NCBI GenBank assembly: GCA_016713925.1
Contig: JADJOH010000002.1
Coordinates: 248,001-312,000 of the forward strand
Reading direction: 5' to 3'
From: Bacteroidota bacterium
GTDB taxonomy: Bacteria > Bacteroidota > Bacteroidia > AKYH767-A > OLB10
Length of the DNA stretch: 64,000 bases
The notes under the pieces were generated by a model that ran no database searches, was not told where the DNA came from, and saw only the letters and a program-made list of their open reading frames with translations. The position numbers were made by a program, and so were the translations under genes. Below, one piece after another: positions 1 through 10,015 of this stretch (positions within the stretch are counted from its first letter, which is position 1; every line of letters starts with the position of its first letter).

Positions 1-2
1 TG

Positions 3-1418
3 CCTTTTAACTTCCAGGATTTTTACGGGAAAGTATCGATGAATGGTGAAAATGGGTCTAAGTTAAATTTCTTTGGATTTGATTTCACCGATAATGCCGT
101 TTTCAAAGATGTGACGGACATCAACTGGAAATCGAATGGTTTTGGTTCTAATTTCATTCTTGTACCGAAAGGTTCCAATACACTTATTGACGGAGTATTT
201 GCTTATTCAAAATATCAAATCAAACAACAGGAAGCGAATGAAGCTCCCCGTAGCAGTGCTGTAAATGGATTCAATTTCGGTTTCAATTATACGAGTTTCA
301 TCAATAAGGATGAGTTGAAAATCGGATTAGAAGTATTGGGATTCCGAACAGAATTCACTACCAATACCGTTACCGGACTTAGCTACGAGCAGATAGAAAA
401 TACAACAGAGTTCGGGTCCTTTTTACGCTACTGGATTTCAAGAGAGAAAATTGTAATTGAACCCAGCATACGCTTTCAATATTTTGCTTCGCTATCGGAG
501 TTTTCGCCCGAGCCTCGCATAGGAATCAAGTACAATGCGTTTGAAAAAGTACGATTTAAACTGGCGGGAGGGATGTATGCACAAAATTTAATCAGTGCCG
601 TTTCCGACAGAGATGTGGTGAATTTATTTTACGGATTTCTAAGTGGTCCCGAAAGTCTCCCTGATCAATTTAACGGAAAAGAAGTCCCCACCCGTTTGCA
701 AAAAGCCAGAGACATCATCTTTGGGGTGGAAATGGATGTCACTAAACATCTTGATATAAACATCGAAGGATTCTACAAGCAATTTGTGCAATTGTCAAAT
801 ATCAATCGCGATAAAGTATATCCCGACAATGGTTTTTACTCGGACAAACCGGATTATCTCAAGAAAGATTTCATCGTGGAAGAAGGGAAATCTTATGGTG
901 CCGATTTCGTAGCTAAATATGAATTAAAACGCATCTATTTATGGGCAGTATATTCGCTCACCTTTGTAGAGCGCTATGATGGAATTCGAACCTATCGACC
1001 TCACTTCGACCGTCGGCATAATATCAATCTCGTGGGTTCCTATACATTTGGGAAAAAGCTGGATTGGGAATTTAATGTAAGATGGAACTATGGATCCGGA
1101 TTTCCGTTCAGTGGTACCGGAGGATTTTACGAGTATCAGAATTTTGAAGACGGCTTGTACACGGACCCATTGGCCGAGAATGGTGATTTGGGAATCGTTT
1201 ATGGTCCGCTCAATGAAAAACGCCTCCCCTCCTATCATCGCCTTGATTTTAGTCTGAAAAAATCCATTGTGCTCGGTAAAAACTCCAATATGGAAATAAC
1301 GGCCAGTGCGATAAACATCTATGATCGCGAAAATATTTTCTATTTTGACAGAGTCAGGTATCAACGTGTCAACCAATTGCCCTTCCTTCCCTCCTTCGGC
1401 GTGAACATGACATTTTGA
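3..1418 (+). CDS. TonB-dependent outer-membrane receptor, C-terminal part
   Basis: This is the 3' part of a gene that begins before the window: the frame is open from base 3, so the internal Met at base 39 is not a real start. The visible ~470 residues alternate short polar turns with amphipathic strands rich in Tyr/Phe, as in a TonB-dependent receptor beta-barrel. A late block around bases 960-1130 (an R-x-H-F-D-R-R-H-N segment, then a G-S-G-F-P-F-x-G-T-G turn) is typical of the last strands of such receptors, and the chain ends in a terminal Phe, the usual outer-membrane insertion signal. The plug and TonB box would lie upstream, so the substrate cannot be inferred. The next gene starts 32 bp downstream on the same strand. 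Confidence 0.75.
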   Translation, partial: PFNFQDFYGKVSMNGENGSKLNFFGFDFTDNAVFKDVTDINWKSNGFGSNFILVPKGSNTLIDGVFAYSKYQIKQQEANEAPRSSAVNGFNFGFNYTSFINKDELKIGLEVLGFRTEFTTNTVTGLSYEQIENTTEFGSFLRYWISREKIVIEPSIRFQYFASLSEFSPEPRIGIKYNAFEKVRFKLAGGMYAQNLISAVSDRDVVNLFYGFLSGPESLPDQFNGKEVPTRLQKARDIIFGVEMDVTKHLDINIEGFYKQFVQLSNINRDKVYPDNGFYSDKPDYLKKDFIVEEGKSYGADFVAKYELKRIYLWAVYSLTFVERYDGIRTYRPHFDRRHNINLVGSYTFGKKLDWEFNVRWNYGSGFPFSGTGGFYEYQNFEDGLYTDPLAENGDLGIVYGPLNEKRLPSYHRLDFSLKKSIVLGKNSNMEITASAINIYDRENIFYFDRVRYQRVNQLPFLPSFGVNMTF

Positions 1419-1450
1419 AATCAAAACGCTTTCATTAATTTTATCGATTC

Positions 1451-2878
1451 ATGAAAGCAGCTTCAGGTCATAAGAGCAAGGACAATCTCCAGTTCAACTG
1501 GGTGGTGGTATTTCTGCTGTTACCTGTCTTGTTTATTGTCAGTTATTGGAAGCAATTCAACGGGCTCTACGGCTCTGAATCGCATGAGAACTACCGCATC
1601 ATGCAGGGGCTTTTCACATTTCTCTCGGGAGGAGCAGCACAGCCCAGTTATCATAGTCCAATTCTTTTTCCATTGGCCGGAGCTATTGTATCGCTCATCA
1701 TCCCCAAATTATTTGCCTTGCAGTTTGTCAGTATTGTATCGGCGGGTGTCTGCTATATTTCCTTTTGTCGTCTGCTCAATCAAATTTATCCCGAAGGAAC
1801 ACAGCGACAACGGTATGCTTTTCTGATTTTATTTTTATCACCCTTTTATTTAAAAGCTGCCCTGGTTGGACTCGCTGATATGTTGAGTATGGCTTTTCTC
1901 ATGATTGCACTTCTGGAAAGTTATAAATGGAGAAATTCCCGCAGCAGTCAGTCGATGTTATTCGCCACATGTGCAGCTGTTCTGGCTGTACAAACACGGT
2001 ATGCTACTTTTCTCCTGCTGCTTCCTGTTTTACCCATGATATGGACAGCGGTCTCGAAGAGATTCTCGATTTTGTTAATTTGCATATTTGCTATCATTAT
2101 CACTTATACACCCAGTATCTTTTTCAAAGGACAAGAAGGGCTCAACCTTCTGTTACATCCCTGGCTTAAAGAATGGTCGGCGCTTAATCTCTTCAGCAGC
2201 ACATTTGAATTAAATGGAAATCCTGAAAAATATACGCTACCCAACATTGCATTTGTCATTAGTACCTTATTGCATCCGGGCTATTGCCTCATAGGTTTAC
2301 TCTTCATCATCGTCAGTTTACGACTTAAATTCCGTTTACCACTGAGTTGGGTCATCAGCCATTTTCTTTTTCTACTTTTCATTGCCGGACTACCTGCTCA
2401 GAATTTACGCTATCTGCTTCCCGCATTTCCTATAGCCTTGCTGGCATTTTACCCTGCTTATGAGCTCATCATTTTCAAATTTCGCACAAGAAATCAACGC
2501 GTAGCTGTTTATGTAATTGCTGTAGCTATCCAAATCCTGCTTGCTATTAAAGTCATTACACCCGTCATTAAATATCAGCAAGAAGAATATGTTATCGCTA
2601 CTTCGCTAAAATTAAAGCCGGTAACCACATTAAACACCTATGCCATTGACCCGGCGCTGAGAACTTACGAAATTCCTCAAGAAATCGTGAACATGTGGAG
2701 CACGCCTGATATGCTTTACATGAATGGCGATTTACTGCTCTTTAACAAAACCCGATTCAACAGCCAGGATAAAAATTTTGTTCCCTACAAGAACTATGTT
2801 ACGCTTAGAAATCAGGGAAGATTGATGTTTTTAAACTCTTATCCGAATGGATGGGAACTGTATCGGATTAAGCAGTAG
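1451..2878 (+). CDS. Multi-pass membrane protein, GT-C glycosyltransferase-like
   Basis: A 475-residue integral membrane protein with roughly ten hydrophobic helices and a soluble C-terminal tail of about 90 residues. The layout recalls GT-C (ArnT/PMT-like) lipid-linked sugar transferases. An acidic loop (G-S-E-S-H-E-N-Y, about residues 40-47) follows the first helix, a polar patch with A-D-M-L-S-M lies near residue 140, and an R-Y-L-L-P-A-F-P motif near residue 325 resembles the motif before a late helix in that superfamily. No diagnostic catalytic signature was confirmed, so enzyme class is an inference and substrate unknown. It lies between a TonB receptor and a flippase-like protein, which would suit a role in envelope glycan or lipid modification. 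Confidence 0.5.
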   Translation: MKAASGHKSKDNLQFNWVVVFLLLPVLFIVSYWKQFNGLYGSESHENYRIMQGLFTFLSGGAAQPSYHSPILFPLAGAIVSLIIPKLFALQFVSIVSAGVCYISFCRLLNQIYPEGTQRQRYAFLILFLSPFYLKAALVGLADMLSMAFLMIALLESYKWRNSRSSQSMLFATCAAVLAVQTRYATFLLLLPVLPMIWTAVSKRFSILLICIFAIIITYTPSIFFKGQEGLNLLLHPWLKEWSALNLFSSTFELNGNPEKYTLPNIAFVISTLLHPGYCLIGLLFIIVSLRLKFRLPLSWVISHFLFLLFIAGLPAQNLRYLLPAFPIALLAFYPAYELIIFKFRTRNQRVAVYVIAVAIQILLAIKVITPVIKYQQEEYVIATSLKLKPVTTLNTYAIDPALRTYEIPQEIVNMWSTPDMLYMNGDLLLFNKTRFNSQDKNFVPYKNYVTLRNQGRLMFLNSYPNGWELYRIKQ

Positions 2879-2934
2879 ATTAATCAGGAAACATTCAGAT
2901 TTATTTTTCGTAAACATGTTTTCCACTACAAAGC

Positions 2935-4116
2935 ATGTCTTCGTCAGCTCAATACCGCAACTTTATTTCAGATGCACTTCGAACAGCTCTTCTGTCTCAT
3001 GGAGCTGTGTTGCTGATTACTTTATGCATACCCGCCATCATAGCGAACAGATTCGGACTGCTGTATCTTGGACAAATACTACCGGTTTACATGTTATTTT
3101 ACTTCCTTCAGTATTTGATTCATTTCAACTTTTCATACAGCATGAATACGGCAACTCCGGGACAGCATGATGATCTATTTACAGAATGGGAAAACGCTAT
3201 TCGAGCCCGCACAACCATTGCCTTCCTCAGCGTTTCCACCTTATTTCTCCTCCAAATCCCGATCATCATTCTGCTAAGTGGATTCCTATGGTCGCTCTTC
3301 AGATTTTACAACTTAAGTTATTTTTTCATGCCGGGCGGGGATGCTCATTTGCCACATCGGATAATAATAGAATGGATACTACATCTCATCGGACTGGCAA
3401 TTCTCATCGTATATCCCGGCATATTCACAGCGGAAATATTTTTCAATATTCTGGCAGGTTTAGAACTATTAAAATTTCTAATTCATTCTACGATTACCGG
3501 AGTAAATTTCAAATTTCCTCTATTACCCCGTGTCAATTTCACAGTGATTCAACAGAACACCTCCTACTTTATCAGCAGTCTGGTTTCCTTTCTGAAAAAC
3601 AAAATCATTCTTTTGCCGGCAATTCTTATGCTACCGGGGCTTGCACTTGGAAAATTCTATATGATATTTCTATGGGTGATGGCCGGCATTCAAATCTCCT
3701 ACCCGTTCATGAAAAATAAAATCAATTCATTTCAATTCTTAAACAATGGCGAAATAAATCGTCATAGCTTGAAATTCACCATCTATGGAAGTCTGGTTAG
3801 TTTCATTTGGACTTGTGGTGGATACTTCCTGCTTGCAGCAACTAACGCTGACCTCTATCGGCAACCGGAATTAATGATACCTGTATTTCTTATTAGTCTA
3901 TTCTCCTTTTACAATATTCCAAAAGAATACTTACTCATAAAGTATCGGGAAGGTAGAAACATTGACCTGATGAATGGATTACTTCTTCCACTTCAAATTG
4001 CCGGTAGTGTTATCGCTTTTTCGAGTGGAAATTCAATACACTGCTTTTGGATTCTCCTGATCACATCAGTCCTCTACACTATAAGCATACATTACTTTTG
4101 CAGAAAATTGGTGTAA
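2935..4116 (+). CDS. Multi-pass membrane protein, flippase-like, unknown function
   Basis: A 393-residue hydrophobic protein with about ten predicted helices and short loops. The even spacing of helices, long first helix and overall length resemble polysaccharide or lipid flippases of the MOP superfamily (Wzx-like), but I see no family-defining motif. An earlier ATG at 2915 is out of frame, so 2935 is the start that fits. It follows the GT-C-like gene by 56 bp and ends just before a strong bidirectional hairpin terminator. The pairing with a possible glycosyltransferase is the only functional hint; treat as hypothetical. Confidence 0.45.
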   Translation: MSSSAQYRNFISDALRTALLSHGAVLLITLCIPAIIANRFGLLYLGQILPVYMLFYFLQYLIHFNFSYSMNTATPGQHDDLFTEWENAIRARTTIAFLSVSTLFLLQIPIIILLSGFLWSLFRFYNLSYFFMPGGDAHLPHRIIIEWILHLIGLAILIVYPGIFTAEIFFNILAGLELLKFLIHSTITGVNFKFPLLPRVNFTVIQQNTSYFISSLVSFLKNKIILLPAILMLPGLALGKFYMIFLWVMAGIQISYPFMKNKINSFQFLNNGEINRHSLKFTIYGSLVSFIWTCGGYFLLAATNADLYRQPELMIPVFLISLFSFYNIPKEYLLIKYREGRNIDLMNGLLLPLQIAGSVIAFSSGNSIHCFWILLITSVLYTISIHYFCRKLV

Positions 4117-4117
4117 A

Positions 4118-4149
4118 AAAAAGAGCCTCTTTTTACAGAGACTCTTTTT
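4118..4149. terminator. Bidirectional rho-independent terminator
   Basis: A 13-bp stem with one mismatch (arms 4118-4130 and 4137-4149, loop TTTTAC) has A-rich and T-rich flanks on both sides, so it can serve both converging genes: the membrane protein ending at 4116 and glutamine synthetase ending at 4167. Confidence 0.85.
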
Positions 4150-4166
4150 CAATAATTTAAACGATC

Positions 4167-6359
4167 TTATCGTATCGTCACCATCTCACGAATTTTTGGA
4201 AGTGGCCAACATTCGTCATCAACAATCAATTCCAGTTTATCGACATGGTAACGGATCGTATCGAAATAGGCTTTGACCTTATCACAATAAGCAATGGCTC
4301 TTGAACGCACATTCTCGATCGCATTCGCTTTCTTTCTGGCCTCTACCATTTCGTCGACGTTCTTTTTAATGATGGTGAGATGAGCAGATATCTCACGAAT
4401 CAATTCCAATTGGGTGGTATAAGTATCCTTCGGTAAACCGATATCTTTCATACCTTCCACATTCTGCACGAGGAGATGCTGGTACTTAATTGCAGCAGGG
4501 ATGATATGATTACTGGCCAGATGTCCCATCACACGGGATTCGATCTGTATTTTCTTGATATACGTCTCGAGCATGATCTCGTGTCTTGCTTCGTTCTCAC
4601 GATGACTGAAGATGCCATTTCGCTCAAAGAGATCCATTGATTTTTTCGTCACAAAAGCATCGAGAGCAGGAGGTGTTGTGGTCACATTGCTCAAGCCACG
4701 CTTCTTCGCTTCCTTCTTCCATTCTTCACCGTAACCATTGCCTTCAAAACGTATCGCCTTTGTATCCACAATATATTTACGCAATACTTTCAGAACTGCC
4801 TCGTCGGTTTTAATTCCTTTCTTCGCGATGGCCTCTACTTCCGCGTGGAACTTCTTCAACTGATCGGCTACGATGGTATTCAAAATCGTCATCGGATGTG
4901 CTGAATTCGCAGAAGAACCTACCGCGCGAAACTCGAATTTATTTCCTGTAAAAGCAAACGGTGATGTACGGTTACGATCTGTATTATCGAGGAGAATTTC
5001 CGGAATTTTACCGATGTTTAATTTTAACGCAGTCTTCTGCTCCGGTGTCATCTTCTTCTCGTTGACTGATTTCTCAATTTCATCCAAAACGGAGGAGAGC
5101 TGTCGTCCGAGGAAGATGGACATGATAGCCGGAGGAGCTTCATTGGCACCGAGGCGATGATCATTACTGGCTGTAGCTATAGAAGCACGCAGGAGGTCCG
5201 CATGTTCATGTACCGCTTTGATGGTGTTGATGAAAAACGTCAGGAACCAAAGATTGCTTTTCGGTGAATTACCCGGTGAGAGCAGATTTTTGCCGGTATT
5301 GGTGGTCATGCTCCAGTTATTGTGTTTACCGGAACCGTTGATGCCCGCATAAGGCTTCTCATGCAACAACACTTTGAAATTATGACGACGCGCTACCTTA
5401 TCCATCAGATCCATCAATAACTGATTATGATCCACGGCGAGATTGATATCTTCAAACACCGGCGCACACTCGAATTGTGATGGGGCTACTTCATTGTGAC
5501 GTGTCTTGAGCGGAATACCCAGCTTCAATGATTCCACTTCGAAATCCACCATGAACGAATTCACTCTGTCGGGAATAGATCCGAAGTAATGGTCTTCGAG
5601 TTGTTGTCCCTTCGCTGCCTCTGCACCAAACAAAGTACGACCTGTCATTTCCAAATCGGGACGAGCGTTGTAGATATCGATGTCAACAAGAAAATATTCC
5701 TGTTCAATACCAAGCGTCGACCAAACATTGGTGACATTCTTATCGAAGAACTGACAAACGGGAACCGCAGCCTGATTAAGGGCATGCAGTGCTTTTAATA
5801 ATGGCGCCTTATAATCAAGGGTTTCGCCGGTATAGGAAACGAAAATAGTAGGGATGCAGAGCGTCTTTCCGGAGGGACTGTCCATGATGAACGCCGGGGA
5901 ACTGGGATCCCAGGCCGTATAACCACGCGCCTCAAACGTATTGCGAATACCACCACTGGGGAAGGAAGAGGCATCCGGTTCCTGCTGCACAAGCGCGCTG
6001 GAGCTGAATGCTTCGATCGCACGACCTTCATCACTGAGTTCAAAGAAAGAATCGTGTTTTTCGGCTGTGGTACCCGTTAGAGGCTGGAACCAGTGTGTAT
6101 AATGTGTCGCGCCCATGCTCACGGCCCAGTTCTTCATCGCTGCTGCCACGAGTTCTGCTACTTTGCGATCGATACGCTGACCGGTGGTAGTCGCTTCCAT
6201 CACCTGCTTAAACACCTCTTTGCTGAGATATTTATGCATCTTCTCTTTGTCGAAGACATTTACTGCGTAATAATCAGAAACTTTTCCTGCAGGAGGAACC
6301 ACCACAACGGGAGTGCGGTTGATACATTTTTCTAGTGCGCGGAAGCGGAGGATAGCCAT
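4167..6359 (-). CDS. glnN: Glutamine synthetase type III (GSIII)
   Basis: Cytoplasmic ATP-dependent ligase that makes glutamine from glutamate and ammonia. At 730 residues it has the length of the type III family, much longer than GSI (about 470). Visible family features are the N-terminal GSIII extension (residues 1-200), the G-x-N-G-S-G-K-H-N-N-W loop near residue 338 that contributes to the glutamate site, and the N-R-T-S-P-F-A-F-T-G-N-K-F-E-F-R block near residue 475 with metal and nucleotide ligands. The C-terminal ~180 residues are helical, as usual. The gene stands alone between a terminator and a repeat-rich spacer, and no PII or ammonium transporter gene is nearby. Full length and intact. 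Confidence 0.95.
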   Translation of the reverse strand: MAILRFRALEKCINRTPVVVVPPAGKVSDYYAVNVFDKEKMHKYLSKEVFKQVMEATTTGQRIDRKVAELVAAAMKNWAVSMGATHYTHWFQPLTGTTAEKHDSFFELSDEGRAIEAFSSSALVQQEPDASSFPSGGIRNTFEARGYTAWDPSSPAFIMDSPSGKTLCIPTIFVSYTGETLDYKAPLLKALHALNQAAVPVCQFFDKNVTNVWSTLGIEQEYFLVDIDIYNARPDLEMTGRTLFGAEAAKGQQLEDHYFGSIPDRVNSFMVDFEVESLKLGIPLKTRHNEVAPSQFECAPVFEDINLAVDHNQLLMDLMDKVARRHNFKVLLHEKPYAGINGSGKHNNWSMTTNTGKNLLSPGNSPKSNLWFLTFFINTIKAVHEHADLLRASIATASNDHRLGANEAPPAIMSIFLGRQLSSVLDEIEKSVNEKKMTPEQKTALKLNIGKIPEILLDNTDRNRTSPFAFTGNKFEFRAVGSSANSAHPMTILNTIVADQLKKFHAEVEAIAKKGIKTDEAVLKVLRKYIVDTKAIRFEGNGYGEEWKKEAKKRGLSNVTTTPPALDAFVTKKSMDLFERNGIFSHRENEARHEIMLETYIKKIQIESRVMGHLASNHIIPAAIKYQHLLVQNVEGMKDIGLPKDTYTTQLELIREISAHLTIIKKNVDEMVEARKKANAIENVRSRAIAYCDKVKAYFDTIRYHVDKLELIVDDECWPLPKIREMVTIR

Positions 6360-7149
6360 TTTTTAATTTGAAGATTTTTTAATTTGAAGATTTGAAGATG
6401 TTATGATTTGTCGAGAGCTTTAGCTCGAGATCGCGAGCAACGCCTCGCTAAAGATTTGAAGATGGGTTAATTTGAAGATTTGATAATGAGATGCGAGGGT
6501 GAATGCTTTGTGAATGAATGTATGCTTGGATGAATGCTATAATTTGGGATTGCTATGTTGAATGATTGTTATGATGGGAGATGGCTGTGGGGAGATGGGT
6601 TAATCTCCCTGTCGGGAGACAGGTTTGAAGATGGGTTAATTTGAAGATTTGAAGATGTTATGATTTAATGAATGCTATATTGATTGAGTGTTTTATTGAG
6701 CGAAGGCTTGTTTAGAGATTGCTATTTGGGGAGATGCCTTTGAGGCGAAATGCCTTTGTGGGGAGATGGCTTTGTGGGGAGATGGGGAGGTTGGATTGGG
6801 AGTTTAGTATTAATCCGGGGCAAATGTATGAGATTTTGGGGGGTGGTGTCAAGAAAAAGGTGTTTTTTTTCAACATACCCCTGTTGTTTTAGGGGGGATG
6901 GTTAATAAAAAGAGGTTTTTTATGGAAATGGTCAGGATTTTTTGGGGTGATCTGGCTTTTTTGGAAAATTTTAGGGGATTAAGGGCGAGGGCGGGGAGAT
7001 GTGTAGTGATAGCGTGTCCTGCTTTACCTCAATGCGATAAACAAAGAATTTGAGAGGATCAATATAAAGAAGGATCGGCCTGTGAAAAAGGGCAAAAGAT
7101 GATTAATCTTACATAAGGATTGAAAAATGTGGTTGGAGAGTGAGCAGAT
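6360..7149. repeat. Repeat-rich noncoding spacer between glnN and kup
   Basis: About 790 bp without a credible gene. It is built largely from short degenerate repeats of the type AATTTGAAGATTTGAAGATG. One 31-bp copy is perfect at 6379-6409 and 6636-6666, and a second set repeats GGGGAGATGGC between 6590 and 6790. Small inverted repeats occur (CTCCCTGTCGGGAG at 6605-6618, and an AGCTTTAGCT core near 6417). The strong purine bias on the plus strand after 6700 is also unlike the flanking genes. I see no promoter or RNA gene that I can support. Confidence 0.7.
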
Positions 7150-8736
7150 TTATCGCTCAATTCTTTTGAGTTTGAGACCGATAATGGGTCTCACGATAAG
7201 CGGAACTTTCTCTACGGCTACTGTACTTGTATCGAGTCCGAAAGCTTTTTCTTCAGGGAGGGCGACGCGCTTGATGAGGAAATACAGATCCATAATAATT
7301 TTCTGGCGCCAGGGGAGATCATTGTCTACGCTCAGGAACTTCTCCATCACCACGAATCTGAAATCGCCGGTCAGGTGACGTTTCTCCAGAGAAGGGTAAC
7401 GACTAACGATATTTACTTCCTTATTTTTCACCAGGTCTTCCACCACATGACGGAACATCAGGTTAATCCTTGGATCAATACGGAAACCAATTTTAAAATC
7501 AACACGCATCAGCTTATCCTTCATCACCTCGGTCACTTTGTATTCGAGGGTATAGGGTTCATCCAACACATCCACATGCACAAACCAATACATATCAGCA
7601 CGCTTGGGTTGCTTATATAAAATGGAATGAACTACTTTCTCCTCGATTTCATTCACATAATTGGCGCTGGTCAGGTAGACAAGATGCGTGGCGTACTTTG
7701 GAATAGTGGTGTCGCTGCTCAGCTTCTCCAGCAAGGGAAGGAACTCATCCACTTTCACAAACTCTACCAGTTTGTTCCTGATCTTCCTTGAATAATAAAG
7801 CACAATCATTACCGTAATCAAGACACTGGCAATCAAAAATGTCACCCATCCGCCATGAGAAAATTTCGCCAGATTCGCTGCCAGAAAGCTAAAATCAATG
7901 GTGAGATAAACAGGCAATAATACATAGGCCAGAATTTTGGGATACTTGTAGAGAATAAGATAATTCGTCAATAAGATGGTAGTCATTAAAAAAGTGGTGA
8001 CTATAGCTAAACCATAGGCCGCTTCCATCTTCGAAGACTCTTCAAAATAAAGCACCACTGCGATACAACCTGCATAAAGCAACCAGTTGAGGGAAGGGAT
8101 ATACAATTGTCCGCGCAAATCAGAAGGGTAAACCACCTTCACCTTCGGCCAGAAATTTAAACGGATGGCTTCGTTGATCAACGTAAAGGAACCGCTGATC
8201 ATCGCCTGAGAAGCTATAATTGCGGAGGCAGTAGCGATGCCAATACCGATAGGCAAAAACCAATCCGCCATAATCAGATAAAAAGGATTACCACCATCCA
8301 GTGTTTGTCCATTATGCTCCATTAAATAGACACCTTGTCCGAAATAATTCAACAGCAACATGGCTTTCACAAAACCCCATGTCAATCGCACATTCTTCTT
8401 ACCACAATGTCCGAGGTCGCTATATAAGGCTTCGGCACCCGTTGTACAAAGGAAGACCGCCCCCAGCAACCAAAATCCCCCGGGATGATCGAACAGCAAA
8501 TCGGCCGCATACATGGGATTGATCGCCTTAAAAACTGTAAAATCTTTTCCAATACTTAAAATACCCAGCACCCCCAGCATCCCAAACCAAAGTAACATCA
8601 CCGGACCAAAGAACTTCCCTATGAAGTTCGTCCCGAAGCGCTGGATCACAAACAAAGCCGTGATAATACTGATCACGATGGGTATGGTTGGAATATCCGG
8701 ACGAATCGCCTGCAACCCTTCCACTGCTGATGCCAC
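7150..8736 (-). pseudogene. kup: Kup potassium transporter, C-terminal fragment (frameshifted)
   Basis: The 528 residues match the Kup/HAK/KT potassium-proton symporter from just after the second membrane helix to the C-terminus: about ten transmembrane helices (to about residue 330) followed by the cytoplasmic C-terminal domain of about 200 residues. The apparent GTG start at 8736 is only where the frame opens; reading further upstream in this frame gives D-G-I-I-T-P-P-I-S-V-A-S-A-V-E-G, the family's conserved segment, which should be joined to the N-terminal fragment at 8754-9083. Together they give about 645 residues, a normal Kup length. The fragment lacks helices 1-2 and is unlikely to work alone. 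Confidence 0.85.
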
Positions 8737-8753
8737 GGAAATGGGCGGCGTGA

Positions 8754-9083
8754 TTATACCATCATACTACCTCCAATCAGCGCCGGAAAAACAAGCCAGG
8801 CAATTTTTCGTCGACGCACAAGGGCGTATAAAGAAAAAATACCACCTTCTCCTTTATTATCAGCACGAAGGGTCAGGATGACATACTTCAGGGTAGTTTG
8901 CAGGGTAATTGTCCAGAAAATACAGGAAAGTCCCCCTAAAATCACTGAAGTTTCAATGGGTCCTTTCCCCACTATCGCCTTCATCACATAAAGCGGCGAA
9001 GTACCGATATCACCATAAATAATACCCAAAGTCACCAATAATCCGGCGGCCGTAATTTTCTGATGTGAGGTATGGGAGCTCAA
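8754..9083 (-). pseudogene. kup: Kup potassium transporter, N-terminal fragment (frameshifted)
   Basis: The 109 residues cover the Kup N-terminus, including G-I-I-Y-G-D-I-G-T-S-P-L-Y-V (about residues 20-33) and D-N-K-G-E-G-G-I-F-S-L-Y-A-L, both hallmarks of the family. After A-L-I-G-G-S-M-M the frame meets a stop where M-A-D-G-I-I-T-P is expected. The DNA is explained by loss of 7 nt between two GATGG copies, near 8757-8765. The best start is a TTG at 9083, as no ATG lies in frame upstream. A TACATTTG that fits the Bacteroidota -7 consensus sits at 9103-9110, about 20 bp before it, but no -33 TTG was seen. Confidence 0.85.
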
Positions 9084-9131
9084 GGGGTTGAAAACCGAGG
9101 TGCAAATGTAGTAGTTTAATGTTTAAAGTAT

Positions 9132-9243
9132 ACCATGAAGCGTATCGCTTTTTAGCGATTCTGCTTCATGGTTTAAGGTTTAAAGTTCAAGGTTTAAAGT
9201 TTACCATGAAGCGTATCGCTTTTTAGCGATTCTGCTTCATGGT
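9132..9243. repeat. Two identical 41-bp hairpins, direct repeat
   Basis: The same 41-bp sequence occurs at 9132-9172 and 9203-9243. Each copy folds on itself: ACCATGAAGC pairs with GCTTCATGGT, with an inner ATCGCT/AGCGAT stem. They are linked by degenerate GTTTAAAGTTCAAGG repeats. The position upstream of kup suggests a REP-like intergenic element, not coding sequence. Confidence 0.8.
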
Positions 9244-9263
9244 TTAAGGTTTAGGGTTTGAAT

Positions 9264-9660
9264 GTTCCTATAAAATTAAAATCCCCGGAAAATTCCAGGG
9301 ATTATTGGTAGCGGGGATAGTCCCGATGGCTATCGGGATCGAACCTATGTCCAAGGTGGCATGTATGAGTATAATGAGTTATTGAAGGTTCTTATAAAAT
9401 TAAAATCCCCGGAAAATTCCAGGGATTATTGGTAGCGGGGATAGTCCCGATGGCTATCGGGATCGAACCTATGTCCAAGGTGGCATGTATGAGCGTAACG
9501 AGTTTTGAAGGTTCTAACACTAACGAGTTTTTGAAGGTTCTTATAAAATTAAAATCCCCGGAAAATTCCAGGGATTATTGGTAGCGGGGATAGTCCCGAT
9601 GGCTATCGGGATCGAACCTATGTCCACGGTGGCAGGTATGAGTATAATGAGTTATTGAAG
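9264..9660 (-). repeat. Tandem array of three pseudo-tRNA 3' ends plus terminator
   Basis: Three units (9264-9387, 9388-9510, 9537-9660; about 124 bp each, with a 26-bp partial unit between the second and third) repeat the sequence around the 3' end of the adjacent tRNA-fMet. Each contains the T-arm half, acceptor 3' strand, CCA and the downstream terminator hairpin. In every unit the T-loop is interrupted by the perfect hairpin TCCCGATGGCTATCGGGA (first copy at 9321-9338), and the D-arm/anticodon half is absent. They cannot make a functional tRNA. Confidence 0.85.
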
Positions 9661-9664
9661 GTTC

Positions 9665-9700
9665 CTATAAAATTAAAATCCCCGGAAAATTCCAGGGATT
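9665..9700 (-). terminator. Terminator of tRNA-fMet
   Basis: An 11-bp near-perfect inverted repeat (9677-9687 with 9690-9700, one G-T pair), followed on the minus strand by a T-rich tract. It begins 2 nt after the tRNA CCA end and is also carried in each of the three pseudo-copies. Confidence 0.75.
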
Positions 9701-9702
9701 AT

Positions 9703-9777
<75 letters not shown>

Positions 9778-9828
9778 CTGTATGTTTTCTGTGCTATGTT
9801 AAAAACCTAAAAATCCTTAAGCGGGGTG

Positions 9829-9858
9829 CAAAGTTAAGAATAACTAAACCAAATCCAA
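9829..9858 (-). promoter_or_regulatory. Bacteroidota-type promoter of tRNA-fMet
   Basis: On the minus strand TTG (9856-9858) is followed after exactly 19 bp by TAACTTTG (9829-9836), matching the TTG-N19-TAnnTTTG consensus of the primary sigma factor in this phylum. Transcription would start about 45 bp before the mature tRNA 5' end. Confidence 0.7.
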
Positions 9859-10015
9859 TGCTTTTAGAGAAATAGAATATTACAATTTGATTTTCAAATG
9901 ATTAATCAATAATAATTGATTTCAATAGAGAATTTCAACACTTCTTAGAAAATGTTTAGTTCGATTTTAAATTATACTTAATGAAAATTTTTCGTGGTAT
10001 TTGAATCTATTTCCG

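Noticed and set aside
939..1424. 161-residue minus-strand frame
   Set aside because: Antisense to the TonB receptor barrel; shadow of its codon use.
8754..8756. TAA in kup as programmed recoding
   Set aside because: A frame change and 7 missing bases explain the break; no slippery heptamer is visible.
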